From contig JABSRN010000102.1 in the NCBI GenBank assembly GCA_013214025.1, positions 1-41,240 of the forward strand: 41,240 nucleotides of DNA, read 5' to 3'. A program made the position numbers and the translations under genes. Source of the DNA: Polyangiaceae bacterium (lineage in GTDB: Bacteria; Myxococcota_A; Polyangia; Polyangiales; Polyangiaceae). A model generated the notes under the pieces. That model made no database searches. It worked only from the letters and a program-made list of their open reading frames with translations, and had not been told where the DNA came from. Position 1 is the first letter of the stretch. Every line of letters starts with the position of its first letter. This document shows, one piece after another, positions 25,317-35,616 of the stretch.

Positions 25317-25916
25317 CTAGCGCATTCCAGCGACGTCCAGTTCCCAGAACGGCAGGGGGATGCTTCGCGGCCAATGCAGGCCCGCTCCGACCGCGATGAA
25401 GTGTTTGTTGAAAGCCTTGCGATAGTACGAGCCGTTTCGGACAACGACGTTGGTGTCGCTCCGTGACAAGTCGCAGCGCTCTCGAAGATCTGAGCGGGTC
25501 ATCGCCTCGATGTAGACTAGGCCGCTGGCCATTTGTGCCAAGTTGTCGAGAGCGGGCGCTAGATCGGCATCGGAGATATATTGGAGCACGCCCTGGCAAA
25601 CGACCAGATCGTAGGTGTTACGGGAGCGCCAGCGGGAAATATCCCGCTGCTCGTAGCCATGCTCGCGGCACATGGTCGAGCTGACCTCCGTCCCTGTATA
25701 TTTTACCTTGGGAGCGTTTTCCGTCAGCCAGCGCCGCCACAGTCCGATGCCGGCGCCGACGTCCAACACCGAGCGAATTCGAAGGTCGTTGTACTCCGCG
25801 AATGAGAATACGTAGCTGACCAGTCGGCTGTGTTCCTCGTAGCTGATGACCTGGGTCTTCGGGTCATCGTAGAAGCGCTGATAATACGCGCGATCAAACC
25901 GTTCTTCCGCATCCAT
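25317..25916 (-). CDS. Class I SAM-dependent methyltransferase
   Basis: A 199-residue methyltransferase-fold protein. Motif I is SVLDVGAGIGLWRRWL, with the acidic end of strand 2 in TGTEVSS. LVVCQGVLQYI corresponds to motif IV. The N-terminus (DRAYYQRFYDDPKTQ) resembles small-molecule methyltransferases. Substrate unknown. ahcY, which removes the SAH by-product, starts 303 bp away on the other strand; the neighbourhood may be coincidental. Confidence 0.85.
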   Translation of the reverse strand: MDAEERFDRAYYQRFYDDPKTQVISYEEHSRLVSYVFSFAEYNDLRIRSVLDVGAGIGLWRRWLTENAPKVKYTGTEVSSTMCREHGYEQRDISRWRSRNTYDLVVCQGVLQYISDADLAPALDNLAQMASGLVYIEAMTRSDLRERCDLSRSDTNVVVRNGSYYRKAFNKHFIAVGAGLHWPRSIPLPFWELDVAGMR

Positions 25917-26219
25917 CGGGGGGCAGTATCATGACTCTCTGCGCCCTTTACAATCCATCAGCAGTGGAGCGTCGGTCCTGCCCTGCGTCCAGGGCCGTCT
26001 GGTCGGGTGTCCCGACGCGGACCGGGGAGGGACGCGACTGCGTCGGCCGCGCGCCACGCAGAGCGAGAAACGCACGGCCGCACGGCCGACATGGGACAAG
26101 CGTGCGATTTCCTAGTAGACCTCCCGCACGCAAGCCACCGGCCGCCTACTGGCTATTGGTGGCTCACACTCGACAGATATCCCCTGGGACAGAACAGTCC
26201 TTCGACAACGGAATCCGAC
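25917..26219 (+). other. 303-bp leader between methyltransferase gene and ahcY
   Basis: This divergent region holds several short structures: a GTCGGG-TGT-CCCGAC hairpin at 26002-26016, a CTGCGT/ACGCAG stem at 26038-26061, and a direct repeat of GCACGGCC at 26072-26087. I looked for the conserved SAH riboswitch pattern and did not find it. An open frame upstream of ahcY is in phase with it from 26007 but its residues are not part of the family. Any structured-RNA role is unproven. Confidence 0.4.
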
Positions 26220-27548
26220 ATGAAAACACAAATCCCGACCCAGCAAACCGACACGTATTGGATCCACGACATCGAGCTGGCCGACTGGGGCCGCAAGGAA
26301 CTCGATATCGCCGAGCACGAGATGCCGGGCCTGATGGCTCTACGCACCGAGTACGGAAAATCTCAGCCGCTCAAGGGGGCTCGAATCGCTGGCTGTTTGC
26401 ATATGACGGTTCAGACCGCGATCTTGATCGAGACGCTCACCGCGCTCGGTGCCGAGGTGACTTGGACCTCCTGCAACATTTTTTCGACTCAGGACCATGC
26501 GGCAGCGGCAATTGCCAAGACCGGCGTACCGGTGTTCGCCTGGAAGGGCGAGACAGACGAAGAGTATGAGGTCTGCATCGAGAAGCAGCTCGCCTCGTTC
26601 AAAGGCGGCAAGGCGCCCAACATGATTCTGGATGACGGTGGGGATCTGACGGCGATCATCCATGAGCGTTTCCCCCAGTACTTCGAAGGTGACGACCCCA
26701 TCCGCGGTCTCAGCGAAGAGACGACGACCGGCGTCCACCGCCTGGTGGACATGTTTGCGAAAGGCACCCTGAAGTGCCCGGCGATGAACGTGAACGACTC
26801 GGTAACCAAGAGCAAGTTCGACAACCTATACGGTTGCCGCGAATCCCTCGGGGACGGCATCAAACGAGCCACCGATGTGATGTTCGCCGGCAAGGTCGCG
26901 GTCATCGCTGGTTACGGCGATGTGGGTAAGGGCTGCGCCCAAGCGATGCGTGGTCTTGGCAGTCGAGTATTGGTGACAGAAATCGATCCCATCTGTGCCC
27001 TGCAGGCCGCGATGGAGGGCTACGAAGTCACAACGATGGACGAGGCCGCTAAACAGGGTGACATTTTTGTTACCTGCACCGGCTGCTGCGACGTCATTCA
27101 GGGCAAGCACTTGTCTGTGATGAAGAACGAAGCGATTGTTTGCAACATTGGCCACTTCGATTCTGAAATCGAAGTCGCTTGGCTTGAGAACAACAAAGAG
27201 GTCAAGGAGCTCAACGTGAAGCCCCAGGTGGATCAGTTCATCTTCCCGGACGGCCGTCGCATAACGCTTCTCGCGCGGGGCCGGCTCGTAAATTTGGGTT
27301 GCGCTACAGGGCACCCGAGCTTCGTCATGAGCAATAGCTTCACGAATCAGGTTCTGGCGCAGCTCGCGCTGTTCGACCAAAAGCTTCCGATCGGTGTGCA
27401 CCTGCTTCCCAAGAAGCTAGATGAGAAGGTAGCGCAGCTGCATTTGGGCAAGTTGGGTGTCAAGCTCGATACCCTGAGCACGAAGCAGTCGGAATACCTC
27501 GGCATTCCCGTGGAAGGTCCCTTCAAGCCGGAGCTGTACCGCTACTGA
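26220..27548 (+). CDS. ahcY: S-adenosylhomocysteine hydrolase
   Basis: Cleaves SAH to adenosine and homocysteine in the methyl cycle, in the cytoplasm. The ATG at 26220 gives 442 residues; translation from 26007 would add 71 residues with no family resemblance. The NAD site is [56 protein letters not shown] and [19 protein letters not shown] are intact, and the C-terminus ends in LYRY. Shine-Dalgarno is weak (ACGGAA). It is monocistronic: a strong terminator follows, and menB has its own ribosome-binding site beyond it. Confidence 0.97.
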   Translation: MKTQIPTQQTDTYWIHDIELADWGRKELDIAEHEMPGLMALRTEYGKSQPLKGARIAGCLHMTVQTAILIETLTALGAEVTWTSCNIFSTQDHAAAAIAKTGVPVFAWKGETDEEYEVCIEKQLASFKGGKAPNMILDDGGDLTAIIHERFPQYFEGDDPIRGLSEETTTGVHRLVDMFAKGTLKCPAMNVNDSVTKSKFDNLYGCRESLGDGIKRATDVMFAGKVAVIAGYGDVGKGCAQAMRGLGSRVLVTEIDPICALQAAMEGYEVTTMDEAAKQGDIFVTCTGCCDVIQGKHLSVMKNEAIVCNIGHFDSEIEVAWLENNKEVKELNVKPQVDQFIFPDGRRITLLARGRLVNLGCATGHPSFVMSNSFTNQVLAQLALFDQKLPIGVHLLPKKLDEKVAQLHLGKLGVKLDTLSTKQSEYLGIPVEGPFKPELYRY

Positions 27549-27565
27549 GTATTTGACTCGGCAAG

Positions 27566-27626
27566 ACCCGCGCTCAGTCCCCGCGCCCCACGACCGGGGG
27601 CGATGACTGGTGCGCGGGTTTTTTTT
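27566..27626 (+). terminator. Rho-independent terminator after ahcY
   Basis: A long imperfect stem (ACCCGCGCTCAGTCCCC against GGGGGCGATGACTGGTGCGCGGGT) is followed by eight T at 27619-27626. It starts 18 bases after the ahcY stop. Confidence 0.92.
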
Positions 27627-27678
27627 GTCTTGGCACCGTCCCATTCCCTGGGGCATGTATCGGCTGGAGGCGATCAAT

Positions 27679-28569
<891 letters not shown>

Positions 28570-28623
28570 TCTCACTTCGATGACAGCGATCTGGTGATAG
28601 AGGTCCGGCTGCTTGAGTGACGC

Positions 28624-29619
28624 TCAGAAGCGGCGGCGGAGCTGAAGTCCCGCGCCGGTGGTGGTGAACTGCGCGCCCAGCGCCGTCTCCTCCGATTCGT
28701 CCGTTATTAGCAGGTAGGTGCCGAGGCCCACTCCCACGCCACCTAGAATCCAGCCGACGTTGCTCATGATGGAGAGCCGCGTAGCGGACTCCGCCGCGTC
28801 CTGGCCCGCGGTGGTACAGGTTCTCGTCTGATCGTTGCACTCGTCGTGGTGTTCAGTCTCCGCGCTGCGGGCGAAGACACCGGTGATGGCTCCGGCGACA
28901 ACAAACACTGAGCCGAATGCCAATACCGGCCATCCGGCGCTGTTTCCCCCCTCGGACGCGGCGGGGCTTGCCTTGTCCGACGGTTTTTGTGTGGCAGCTG
29001 GCTTCTTGACGCGTGCGGGGGCGCTAGCCGCTGCGGGGGCACCTGCCTGTAGTTTTTCTCCGGGATTGACCTGTACCCGTTTGGTCTCGCCTTCGACAAT
29101 AGTGACGGAGTATTTGAGTCCCTGGTAGCCAGGTGCCGTCACGATGATTTCCAGGGCGCCAGGATTGACGGGGATCGCTGCCCCGAACATGCCTTCGCCG
29201 ATATCCAGCTCTCCCCGTTTGGCTTTCATCCCTGCAGGCGCATCGGCGTCTTTTTCGATCACTAGCTTGGGCACGCGTGTCTTCAGATCGCTGATGTATT
29301 TGATGACGGTGGCTCGTCGCCAATCATCTGACTTGAGTTGTTCCTTGGCCGTTTGGAAAGACTCGAGGGCACTGGCGAGCTCGCCCTTCTTGGTCTGACA
29401 GTTGCCCAGGTTCATGATGGTGCCGCCGGCGGGATCGAGTCGGTAGCTTTCCAGGAATCGGGCACAGGCCGTCTCGAAGTCACCCTTTCCCATGGCGTCT
29501 CGCCCCGCTTGGAACAATGCTTGGGCTGCGCCTCGCGCAGAGGCGTGACTGTCCGGCGCGAGGCCCCAGGTGACGAGAATTAGGAGAGCGGCAAGAGTGC
29601 GTGAGAAGGCACGGGTCAT
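28624..29619 (-). CDS. Secreted TPR/PEGA-like protein with C-terminal membrane helices
   Basis: A 331-residue envelope protein from the ATG at 29619. It has a signal peptide (TRAFSRTLAALLILVTWGL...SHASA), a TPR-like segment (ALFQAGRDAMGKGDFETACARFLESY, then GNCQTKKGELASALESFQTA), a beta-rich PEGA-like domain (KLVIEKDADAPAGM...GYQGLKYSVTIVEGETKRVQV), an Ala/Pro/Lys linker and two C-terminal hydrophobic helices (GWPVLAFGSVFVVAGAITG; VGWILGGVGVGLGTYLL). This architecture is common in myxobacterial proteins next to kinases. The kinase stop is 88 bp upstream on the same strand, so they probably form an operon. No exact function is assigned; the start could also be ATG 29655. Confidence 0.8.
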   Translation of the reverse strand: MTRAFSRTLAALLILVTWGLAPDSHASARGAAQALFQAGRDAMGKGDFETACARFLESYRLDPAGGTIMNLGNCQTKKGELASALESFQTAKEQLKSDDWRRATVIKYISDLKTRVPKLVIEKDADAPAGMKAKRGELDIGEGMFGAAIPVNPGALEIIVTAPGYQGLKYSVTIVEGETKRVQVNPGEKLQAGAPAAASAPARVKKPAATQKPSDKASPAASEGGNSAGWPVLAFGSVFVVAGAITGVFARSAETEHHDECNDQTRTCTTAGQDAAESATRLSIMSNVGWILGGVGVGLGTYLLITDESEETALGAQFTTTGAGLQLRRRF

Positions 29620-29707
29620 GTACACGGTTTTATCAGAGCTGGTCGGCCTTGGCATCGCTTCGATGCTCGCCGCTGCAAGGCCAGCATGAGCTGATCTGCC
29701 GGGACCG

Positions 29708-31156
29708 CTACTGCCTGGTGGCGAAGGGGTCTCGGGGGGCGGTTGCCGGTTTGGCCTGAGGGATCGGTGTGTTGGTTGCGGGGGGGCTCGGGGCCGGGGC
29801 GGTCGCCACAGCCCGGGGCTGGCGGCGTGTAGAGGTCGGTGCCTTGCGCTCGATAGGCCGAACTTTGGGTGGGGCCCGTCGGGCGGGCTTGGATTGAGCC
29901 CGAACGGCCGGGGGCACACCGGCTTTCGCGGCGGGTTGCGGCGCGGCACTAGCGGAGCTCATGGGAATTGTATCGGGCGTGAGGTGAATGGAGCGTTCGG
30001 TAACAGGGGGGGGCGGCGACTGTGTGGCGGGGACGGGCAGCGGAGGGGGGAACAACGCGTTTCGTAGGGATAGTGCTCCTAGGACTCCGACAATCGCCAC
30101 CGCGGCTAGCAACAAGGCCTGTCTCGGCATGCTCCGCTTCGTCAGGCCGGGAATGTCATCCGCGCTGACGCCCGCATTCGTCGAGGTGGGAGCCGATAGT
30201 GTCGGGTTCAGCTGGTGTAACTCTGACTGTGTGTCGGGAATGGTGAGAAGGGGAGCCCGCGCTGGCGTTCCCTCGGAATCCACAAAGGCTTGCTTCGCGG
30301 CGTCGGCCATGGCCTTGGCGTCAGACCATCGTTCCTGGATCGGGTAGGCCAGAGATTTGTCGATGACATCCGCGATGCGGGAGTCGAGCTCCGGGAACAA
30401 ATTGCGAATCGGCATCACAGGCTGAATCATCGCCTTGGATAGCACTTCGTTGGCCGTCTCTGCTTCGTGCACGAAGCGCCCGGTTAGCAGCGTGAACATC
30501 GTCGCGCCCACCGCCCATAAATCGGTGCGCTGGTCGACCTCTTTCCAACGTCCCTTCGCTTGCTCGGGTGCCATGAAGGCGGGAGTGCCCATCAAGGTAC
30601 CCGTTTGAGTGGAGGAAGCGCCGGCGTCAGGGTCCGCGGGATCGCGCACTCGAGCGATTCCGAAGTCGAGGATTTTGACGATTCCTTCGTGGGTGAGAAA
30701 CAGGTTCTCCGGCTTGAGATCTCTGTGCACGATGCCGTGGGAGTGCGCGACTGCCAAAATCTCGAGCAATTGCTCCGAGATGGCCATCACCTCTTCGAGC
30801 GGCAGGCGACGCTGCTTACGCTCCCACCGGGCGTCGATGGTTTCGCCCTCCAGAAGCTGCATGACCAGGTAGGTAGAACCGTCCTCGGCGACGTCGTCGT
30901 CATCCACGCCCACCACACCGGGGTGCCCGACGGAGTTGGCGGCGTAGCCCTCGCGAAGAAATCGCGCGCGAATATCTGGATCGACCGAGAGTTCCCGATG
31001 CAGGATCTTGATCGCGGCGCGCTTCTTATTCCGGTGGGTCGCAGCGTAGACGGCCGCCATGCCCCCAACACCTAGAAGCGACGTCAGTTGCCACTTGTCG
31101 TTGAGCCGGGACCCGATACGACTATTGGCCTTATTGATGATCTCGGGATGGGCCAA
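29708..31156 (-). CDS. Transmembrane Hanks-type Ser/Thr protein kinase
   Basis: A 482-residue kinase. The cytoplasmic kinase domain covers about residues 20-295: Gly loop LGVGGMAAVY (28-37), Lys50, HRDLKPEN (Asp146), DFG (164-166) and APE (196-198). All catalytic residues are intact. After a linker, one membrane helix (RQALLLAAVAIVGVLGALSL, about 345-365) leads to a Pro/Ala/Arg-rich periplasmic tail with no folded sensor. The TPR/PEGA-like gene follows and may be a partner. No phosphatase gene lies nearby. The substrate is unknown. Confidence 0.93.
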   Translation of the reverse strand: MAHPEIINKANSRIGSRLNDKWQLTSLLGVGGMAAVYAATHRNKKRAAIKILHRELSVDPDIRARFLREGYAANSVGHPGVVGVDDDDVAEDGSTYLVMQLLEGETIDARWERKQRRLPLEEVMAISEQLLEILAVAHSHGIVHRDLKPENLFLTHEGIVKILDFGIARVRDPADPDAGASSTQTGTLMGTPAFMAPEQAKGRWKEVDQRTDLWAVGATMFTLLTGRFVHEAETANEVLSKAMIQPVMPIRNLFPELDSRIADVIDKSLAYPIQERWSDAKAMADAAKQAFVDSEGTPARAPLLTIPDTQSELHQLNPTLSAPTSTNAGVSADDIPGLTKRSMPRQALLLAAVAIVGVLGALSLRNALFPPPLPVPATQSPPPPVTERSIHLTPDTIPMSSASAAPQPAAKAGVPPAVRAQSKPARRAPPKVRPIERKAPTSTRRQPRAVATAPAPSPPATNTPIPQAKPATAPRDPFATRQ

Positions 31157-31435
31157 TGGGTATCTGATGGCAGCTGGACGCTGGCCCGCACACCACCTGA
31201 CAGCCTAGCAAAGATGAGACATCGGACAGGGATAATTACCCGCGCGCCGAACCGTGGCCTATTCGGGCTGTTTCCAGCTCAATTGGTGATTGATGCGATC
31301 CAGGGCCGTGCGAGCGCTGGCAGTTGCTCGCGGAGCTGGGCGCGCGTCGAGCTTGACCCAATTGGCGCCTGGAGCCGGAGCGGCAGTATCGATTCCTGAG
31401 TTATCCATCTGAGCTAGCTGACGGAGAGTTCCGCT
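31157..31435. other. Intergenic region upstream of the kinase
   Basis: This 279-bp gap lies between two minus-strand genes. No gene, terminator hairpin or promoter could be supported. A short tRNA-like stretch near 31405-31430 was considered and rejected. Confidence 0.4.
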
Positions 31436-32299
31436 CTACCAACACGCGTCGGCGCAGTTCGTCTGGAGGCAGCTAAAGATCGCCGTTGTTGGTTCTTCGA
31501 TGCGCGCGCTGCCCGTTCCACATTCGCCACCACAGGTACTGACGAAGCTGTCGTCGTCTTCGGGTCCGGCACAATCGAGCATACAGTTGAGCTCGCCTCG
31601 ACTGCCAGCCGGGCCACCGCTGATGCAGTTTCCGGTACATTCGTCATTCACGCGCGGTTGACAACACGCTTCGATCTCTGTCGCACACAGATTCAGACAC
31701 TGCTCGCACTTGGTCTTGATGCTGAGTTGGATGGTGCCAGCGTTGTCGGGGCTTTCCGCCGTGACGCCGAAGTAGATGACGTCGTCCTGGACAAAATCTC
31801 CGTCGAATGAACTCGTGACCATCGTGCCGGTGTCGTCATTGCATGCCAGCTCGGCCGAGCAGTCTGCGTTCAGCGCGAACAGCACAGTGTCAAAGTCGGA
31901 GTCTGCGGTATCGATCACGAAGCTATCCGTCCGTGGTACGAGCCAGCGAAACAGAACCGTGGCACCTATGCCCCCACATGTGGGCGCATAGGTGATGGGG
32001 TCGGAGGTGGAAAGCTCGGCGGTGTGGACCTGACTCTCGCTAGGAATGACCCGGGCGTTGTCGCATTGCACGATGGGTGCGGGGGAGTCCGTCCCCGAGT
32101 CGTCGGGTCGGGTGACACCAGCGTCGCCCGGTGCGGCATCGGGCAATTCATCGCGAACGGTGTAGCCGTCGTTGATATCCACCGCGCAGCCTGCAGCAAG
32201 CAGAGCGAACATGCCGAGGAGCGGGAGCCTGCCGCGCGGAAGCACGGAGTTAACATAAGTGGGCCGAACGGAATGCGGGAGCCAATTGTTAGAAGTCAT
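31436..32299 (-). CDS. Cys-rich lipoprotein, putative
   Basis: A 287-residue lipoprotein from the ATG at 32299 (start uncertain, no Shine-Dalgarno sequence; the frame opens at 32440). Signal peptide with lipobox LLAAGC, then an Asp/Pro/Gly linker. A beta-rich domain (ATVLFRWLVPRTDSFVIDTADSDFDTVLFAL) resembles the pre-peptidase C-terminal-like domains common in secreted proteins. The last third is Cys-rich (CEQCLNLCATEIEACCQP, then repeated Cys pairs to the C-terminal CADACW), probably disulfide-bonded. It shares the upstream region with the divergent TerB-like gene. Function unknown. Confidence 0.75.
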   Translation of the reverse strand: MTSNNWLPHSVRPTYVNSVLPRGRLPLLGMFALLAAGCAVDINDGYTVRDELPDAAPGDAGVTRPDDSGTDSPAPIVQCDNARVIPSESQVHTAELSTSDPITYAPTCGGIGATVLFRWLVPRTDSFVIDTADSDFDTVLFALNADCSAELACNDDTGTMVTSSFDGDFVQDDVIYFGVTAESPDNAGTIQLSIKTKCEQCLNLCATEIEACCQPRVNDECTGNCISGGPAGSRGELNCMLDCAGPEDDDSFVSTCGGECGTGSARIEEPTTAIFSCLQTNCADACW

Positions 32300-32482
32300 T
32301 ATGCATGCCGGGCGCCAGGATTCGGTCGTCGCCCGGGGCAGCATGCCATAGGCAACGGGGAGGGGACTAGCCCTCCCGAGAGCTCGTAGTAGCGGGGCCT
32401 CAGATGCTTTCGGTGCCTTCGGTCTGACGGTCCCAGACAAGTCGCGCTATGATAATCGCGCTTTCATCCCCGCGAGGCTCCC

Positions 32483-32887
32483 GTGACACCAAACGAAATG
32501 AATCTGCTCAAATCCCTGGTGGTGGTCGCGTGGGCCGACGGCAAGCTCGAAGACGGCGAGTTTGGCGTGATCGACGGTCTGCTGTGCAGCTTCGGTGCGA
32601 ACGACCAAGAAGAAGAAGAAATTCTTAGCTACGCAAAGACTCCAAGGCGGCTGGAGGACGATTTGGAGGTCTCCGGCCTGTCTCCGGGGGATCGGGAACT
32701 GTTAATGACCAATGCCACCCTGCTGACTTTGGCTGACGGTGACTTGAGCCAGTCCGAATTGTCGTTCTTGAATCGACTCGCTGGCATGTTGGAGGTTTCC
32801 AAAGACGAGTTCGAGGCGATTCTGAGCTCCGTTAGGGAAAGTGCCGAACGCATATCGGGCCTTCCGCCGCCCGCGGGTTTTGTCTGA
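32483..32887 (+). CDS. TerB-like helical protein
   Basis: A 134-residue protein with a TerB-like all-helical fold: VVVAWADGKLEDGEFGVIDGLL near the N-terminus and TLLTLADGDLSQSELSFLNRLA in the second half, two related ADG-D/E-E repeats that may bind metal. TerB-domain proteins include tellurite-resistance relatives, but this single gene has no ter neighbours, so tellurite resistance is not claimed. The GTG start follows GAGG. Confidence 0.8.
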   Translation: MTPNEMNLLKSLVVVAWADGKLEDGEFGVIDGLLCSFGANDQEEEEILSYAKTPRRLEDDLEVSGLSPGDRELLMTNATLLTLADGDLSQSELSFLNRLAGMLEVSKDEFEAILSSVRESAERISGLPPPAGFV

Positions 32888-32930
32888 ATACCTAGCCTGG
32901 TTGCCCGCGCTCTGCTGTGTTACCCGCGCT

Positions 32931-34034
32931 CTACTTGGATAATTTTAGCAGCTTGGCGGCGTTGCCAAAGTAGAGCTTTTCCAGGATCTCCGGGGGCAAG
33001 TCGATGCCGCTGATGGCCCAATCGCCCTGGATGGGGGTCGGGTGTTCGAACGCTTTGTCTGCGGTTTCAAAATATCTGTAGGACGATCGAAAGAAACGTT
33101 CCCGCTCTGCATCCGTACTCGGCTCGGCGCCGCTAGAGCCCAAGAAGAGAGGCGTGTCGCCAGGTCCGACCCCGAGATCTGAGCCGTACAGAATCCGATC
33201 TTGAAACTCCGTAAAGAAGGCCAGCATCTCCGCGGGGGGGTGGCGTCCGAACTCAGGGATACGTGCGGCGGTATCGATGTAGAGGTTCGGGTAGCTTCGC
33301 AACATGCCCGCAACTCGTTTGGGTTCCTCCGCGCAGTTCCCGAAGTGAACGCTAATGAACGTAGTATTTGGGTGGCGTTGAATCCGTCGCTCTAATTGTC
33401 CTAGCAGCTCATCGAAGCTCGGGCTGTTACGACCGAATTGCGACCAGCGTGGATGCGCACTGAGCTCGGCGTATCGTTCGTTGGTGGCGTCTATTGGGTC
33501 CCAGAATGTTTTCGGATCTCCAGTGTGAATGGCGACGGGCATACCGAGCTTGCCGGCCATGCGAAATACAGGATCTAGACCCACGTCGTCTACGGCGATC
33601 AATTTCCCATCGCGACCGTTGAGTCCGAGACCGAGGTGCTTCGGGATCTTGATGCCGCGCGCTCCCATGTGGTGTGCCAAGCGGACCATTCGGGCCATGC
33701 GTTCGCCGTAGTTCAGGTGGGTGATTTGCTCGTAAGCGAGGCCTGCAAACACGGTGATGTTTCCGTGACGTTTGGCGATATCGAGCTGCAGCTCCAGCTC
33801 GGCGGTTGGGTGACCGCCGGAAAGGTTCACGATATGCCAGAAATCGTGTTCCTTCATTAGCGAATTCAAGCGACCCAATTCGCTAGTGCTCAGGTGCACG
33901 TGGGTGTCGATCCGCTGGTAGATCCGGCGCTCCGGCGAGGGAGCAGGCAAGGCCACCTCGTTGCACTTCAGCGCGCCCAACGCGCCTGCGAATAACAGGG
34001 CAAGAACAGGCCCAACCGGCGACCGAATGTTCAT
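32931..34034 (-). CDS. Exported amidohydrolase-family (amidohydrolase 2) protein
   Basis: A 367-residue TIM-barrel metal-dependent hydrolase. The first metal site is RIDTHVHLS; AIHTGDP and SVHFGNCAEEP supply later His; YGSDLGVG holds the catalytic Asp. The N-terminus (SPVGPVLALLFAGALGALKC) is a signal peptide with a weak lipobox, so the enzyme is probably periplasmic or envelope-attached, unusual for a family mostly cytoplasmic. The family includes ACMSD-type decarboxylases and esterases; substrate unknown. Convergent with the TerB-like gene, divergent from the FKBP gene. Confidence 0.85.
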   Translation of the reverse strand: MNIRSPVGPVLALLFAGALGALKCNEVALPAPSPERRIYQRIDTHVHLSTSELGRLNSLMKEHDFWHIVNLSGGHPTAELELQLDIAKRHGNITVFAGLAYEQITHLNYGERMARMVRLAHHMGARGIKIPKHLGLGLNGRDGKLIAVDDVGLDPVFRMAGKLGMPVAIHTGDPKTFWDPIDATNERYAELSAHPRWSQFGRNSPSFDELLGQLERRIQRHPNTTFISVHFGNCAEEPKRVAGMLRSYPNLYIDTAARIPEFGRHPPAEMLAFFTEFQDRILYGSDLGVGPGDTPLFLGSSGAEPSTDAERERFFRSSYRYFETADKAFEHPTPIQGDWAISGIDLPPEILEKLYFGNAAKLLKLSK

Positions 34035-34116
34035 GGTGTCGCAGGGTAGCTCAAAAGCGTCGTGTGGTGGGAGATCTGCTCTCGACAGCTAAGCCGATGA
34101 GGGGTAAATCCGGCCC

Positions 34117-34593
34117 ATGAATACAGCTCAGCACCTTGGTTACGGTTCGGTGATTCTACTGTTTGGAGCTGCCTGTCAGAACCGGATCCCGGAGCCGGAG
34201 TCGCGCACCGCCTCCACCCTGACCTCCAGTCAAGAGCCGGCGCCGTCCGCCAGCTCAGGCGCACCGGTGGTGGCCGGACTGAAGAGTGAGGACCTGAAAG
34301 AGGGTACCGGCCCCGCGGCGAAGACCGGTGACACCGTCAGCGTGCACTACACAGGCACACTGCTCAGTGGCGAACAATTCGACAGCAGCGTCGATCGCGG
34401 CCCCTTCGACTTTACATTGGGTAGCGGTATGGTGATCAAGGGCTGGGACCAGGGCGTGGTGGGCATGAAAAAAGGTGGGAAGCGGAAGCTGACCATTCCG
34501 TCCGAACTCGGGTATGGGGAGCGAGGCTCAGGCGCGAAGATCCCACCGAATTCGACGTTGGTGTTCGAGATCGAGTTGCTTAAGATCAAGTGA
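34117..34593 (+). CDS. FKBP-type peptidyl-prolyl isomerase lipoprotein
   Basis: A 158-residue lipoprotein: signal peptide ending LFGAAC, Ser/Pro linker to about residue 50, then one FKBP domain. [34 protein letters not shown] and [13 protein letters not shown] are canonical. The final segment [16 protein letters not shown] completes it. Active-site aromatic and Asp residues are intact, so cis-trans prolyl isomerase activity in the periplasm is likely, aiding protein folding. Confidence 0.93.
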   Translation: MNTAQHLGYGSVILLFGAACQNRIPEPESRTASTLTSSQEPAPSASSGAPVVAGLKSEDLKEGTGPAAKTGDTVSVHYTGTLLSGEQFDSSVDRGPFDFTLGSGMVIKGWDQGVVGMKKGGKRKLTIPSELGYGERGSGAKIPPNSTLVFEIELLKIK

Positions 34594-34761
34594 GCCCAGT
34601 GCCGACTGAGCCCGTGATCGGTTCTAACAGCAGAGCCTGAGAAGGAGTTGCGAGCATAAAAAAGGGCGAATTTCGATCAGAAAACGCCTGGAGGAACAGC
34701 GCCAGTGTGACCTCGCGAGCTTGAGTCGCTCTGGTACTGCGGGGCGTTAGGCTCGATCGTT

Positions 34762-35583
34762 CTAAGCCGGATCCGGAGCTCGTGGGTAGCTACCGAGTAC
34801 GTGGACCATCGTGCAGATCTTGTTGAGGGAGTCTGTCGCCATCGATACCCGAGATTCGCTTGAATGCCCCTCTAGATCGGTGAAGAATACGTAACGCCAC
34901 AATTCTGTCGGGTGGGGGCGGGATTCGATACGGGTGAGGTTGATACCTGCATCGTCCAACACCTCAAGGACCCGGCGGAGAGCGCCTTGTTCGTGTGGAG
35001 TCGAGAATATCAGCGTTGTCTTATCATCGCCCGTACGGGGGGGGCTGGTCATGCCGATCACCACGAAGCGAGTTCTGTTACGGGGTCGGTCCTGGACTCC
35101 GTGGACCAGGATTGGCACGCCCGCATGGCTGGACGCAAGCGGGCTGGCGATAGCGGCGGTGTGGTCGTCAACTTCTAACACAGCTCCGCTGGTCGAAGCC
35201 GTAGGGAGCAACTCAGCGCTAGGCAGATTCTTGGTGAGCCAATTCTTGCACTGCGCGAGGGCTTGGGGGTGGGATTTGACCACGCTGATTTCGCTCAGCT
35301 CAGACTGGGGGCCGATGAGGCACTGATCGCACTTCACCACGAGCTCACCGCTGATTTTGAGGGAGTGCTCCAGCAAGCAGTCCATGGTGAATGTGACCCC
35401 GCCTTCTGTGGAGTTTTCGATGGGGGCCACTCCTTGAACGGCGTCCCCGCCCGCGACGGCATCAAAGATGGCGGGAATGTTGGGGCAGGCTAGGACGTCG
35501 GCATCTTCACCAAAATATTGGCGTGCGCCCATATGTCCGTAGGTCCCGATAGGGCCCAGGTACGCGATGATACCGTCGTTCAT
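34762..35583 (-). CDS. pheA: Prephenate dehydratase, monofunctional with ACT domain
   Basis: Converts prephenate to phenylpyruvate for phenylalanine synthesis. The 273-residue length is that of a stand-alone enzyme without chorismate mutase. IAYLGPIGTYGHMGARQYFG starts the catalytic domain, GVAPIENSTEGGV holds the substrate-binding site and NRTRFVVIG carries the catalytic Thr-Arg-Phe. The C-terminal ACT domain (GALRRVLEVLDDAGINLTRIESRP) contains the conserved ESRP for phenylalanine feedback. It is convergent with the FKBP gene and downstream of the Ala/Pro-rich lipoprotein gene. Confidence 0.95.
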   Translation of the reverse strand: MNDGIIAYLGPIGTYGHMGARQYFGEDADVLACPNIPAIFDAVAGGDAVQGVAPIENSTEGGVTFTMDCLLEHSLKISGELVVKCDQCLIGPQSELSEISVVKSHPQALAQCKNWLTKNLPSAELLPTASTSGAVLEVDDHTAAIASPLASSHAGVPILVHGVQDRPRNRTRFVVIGMTSPPRTGDDKTTLIFSTPHEQGALRRVLEVLDDAGINLTRIESRPHPTELWRYVFFTDLEGHSSESRVSMATDSLNKICTMVHVLGSYPRAPDPA

Positions 35584-35616
35584 GTTTGAATGGGGGCAGC
35601 CGGGCGGAGGGGCTGA

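Noticed and set aside
25917-26219. SAH riboswitch upstream of ahcY
   Set aside because: The conserved core and the paired GGCTCGG segment expected in this class are not present.
26007-26219. 71-residue N-terminal extension of ahcY
   Set aside because: The residues do not match the family, and the ATG at 26220 gives the standard length.
31400-31445. tRNA-like segment on the minus strand (TAGCTCAGATGGATA)
   Set aside because: Only a D-arm-like stretch matches; no acceptor, anticodon or T arm can be folded, and part of it overlaps the end of a coding gene.
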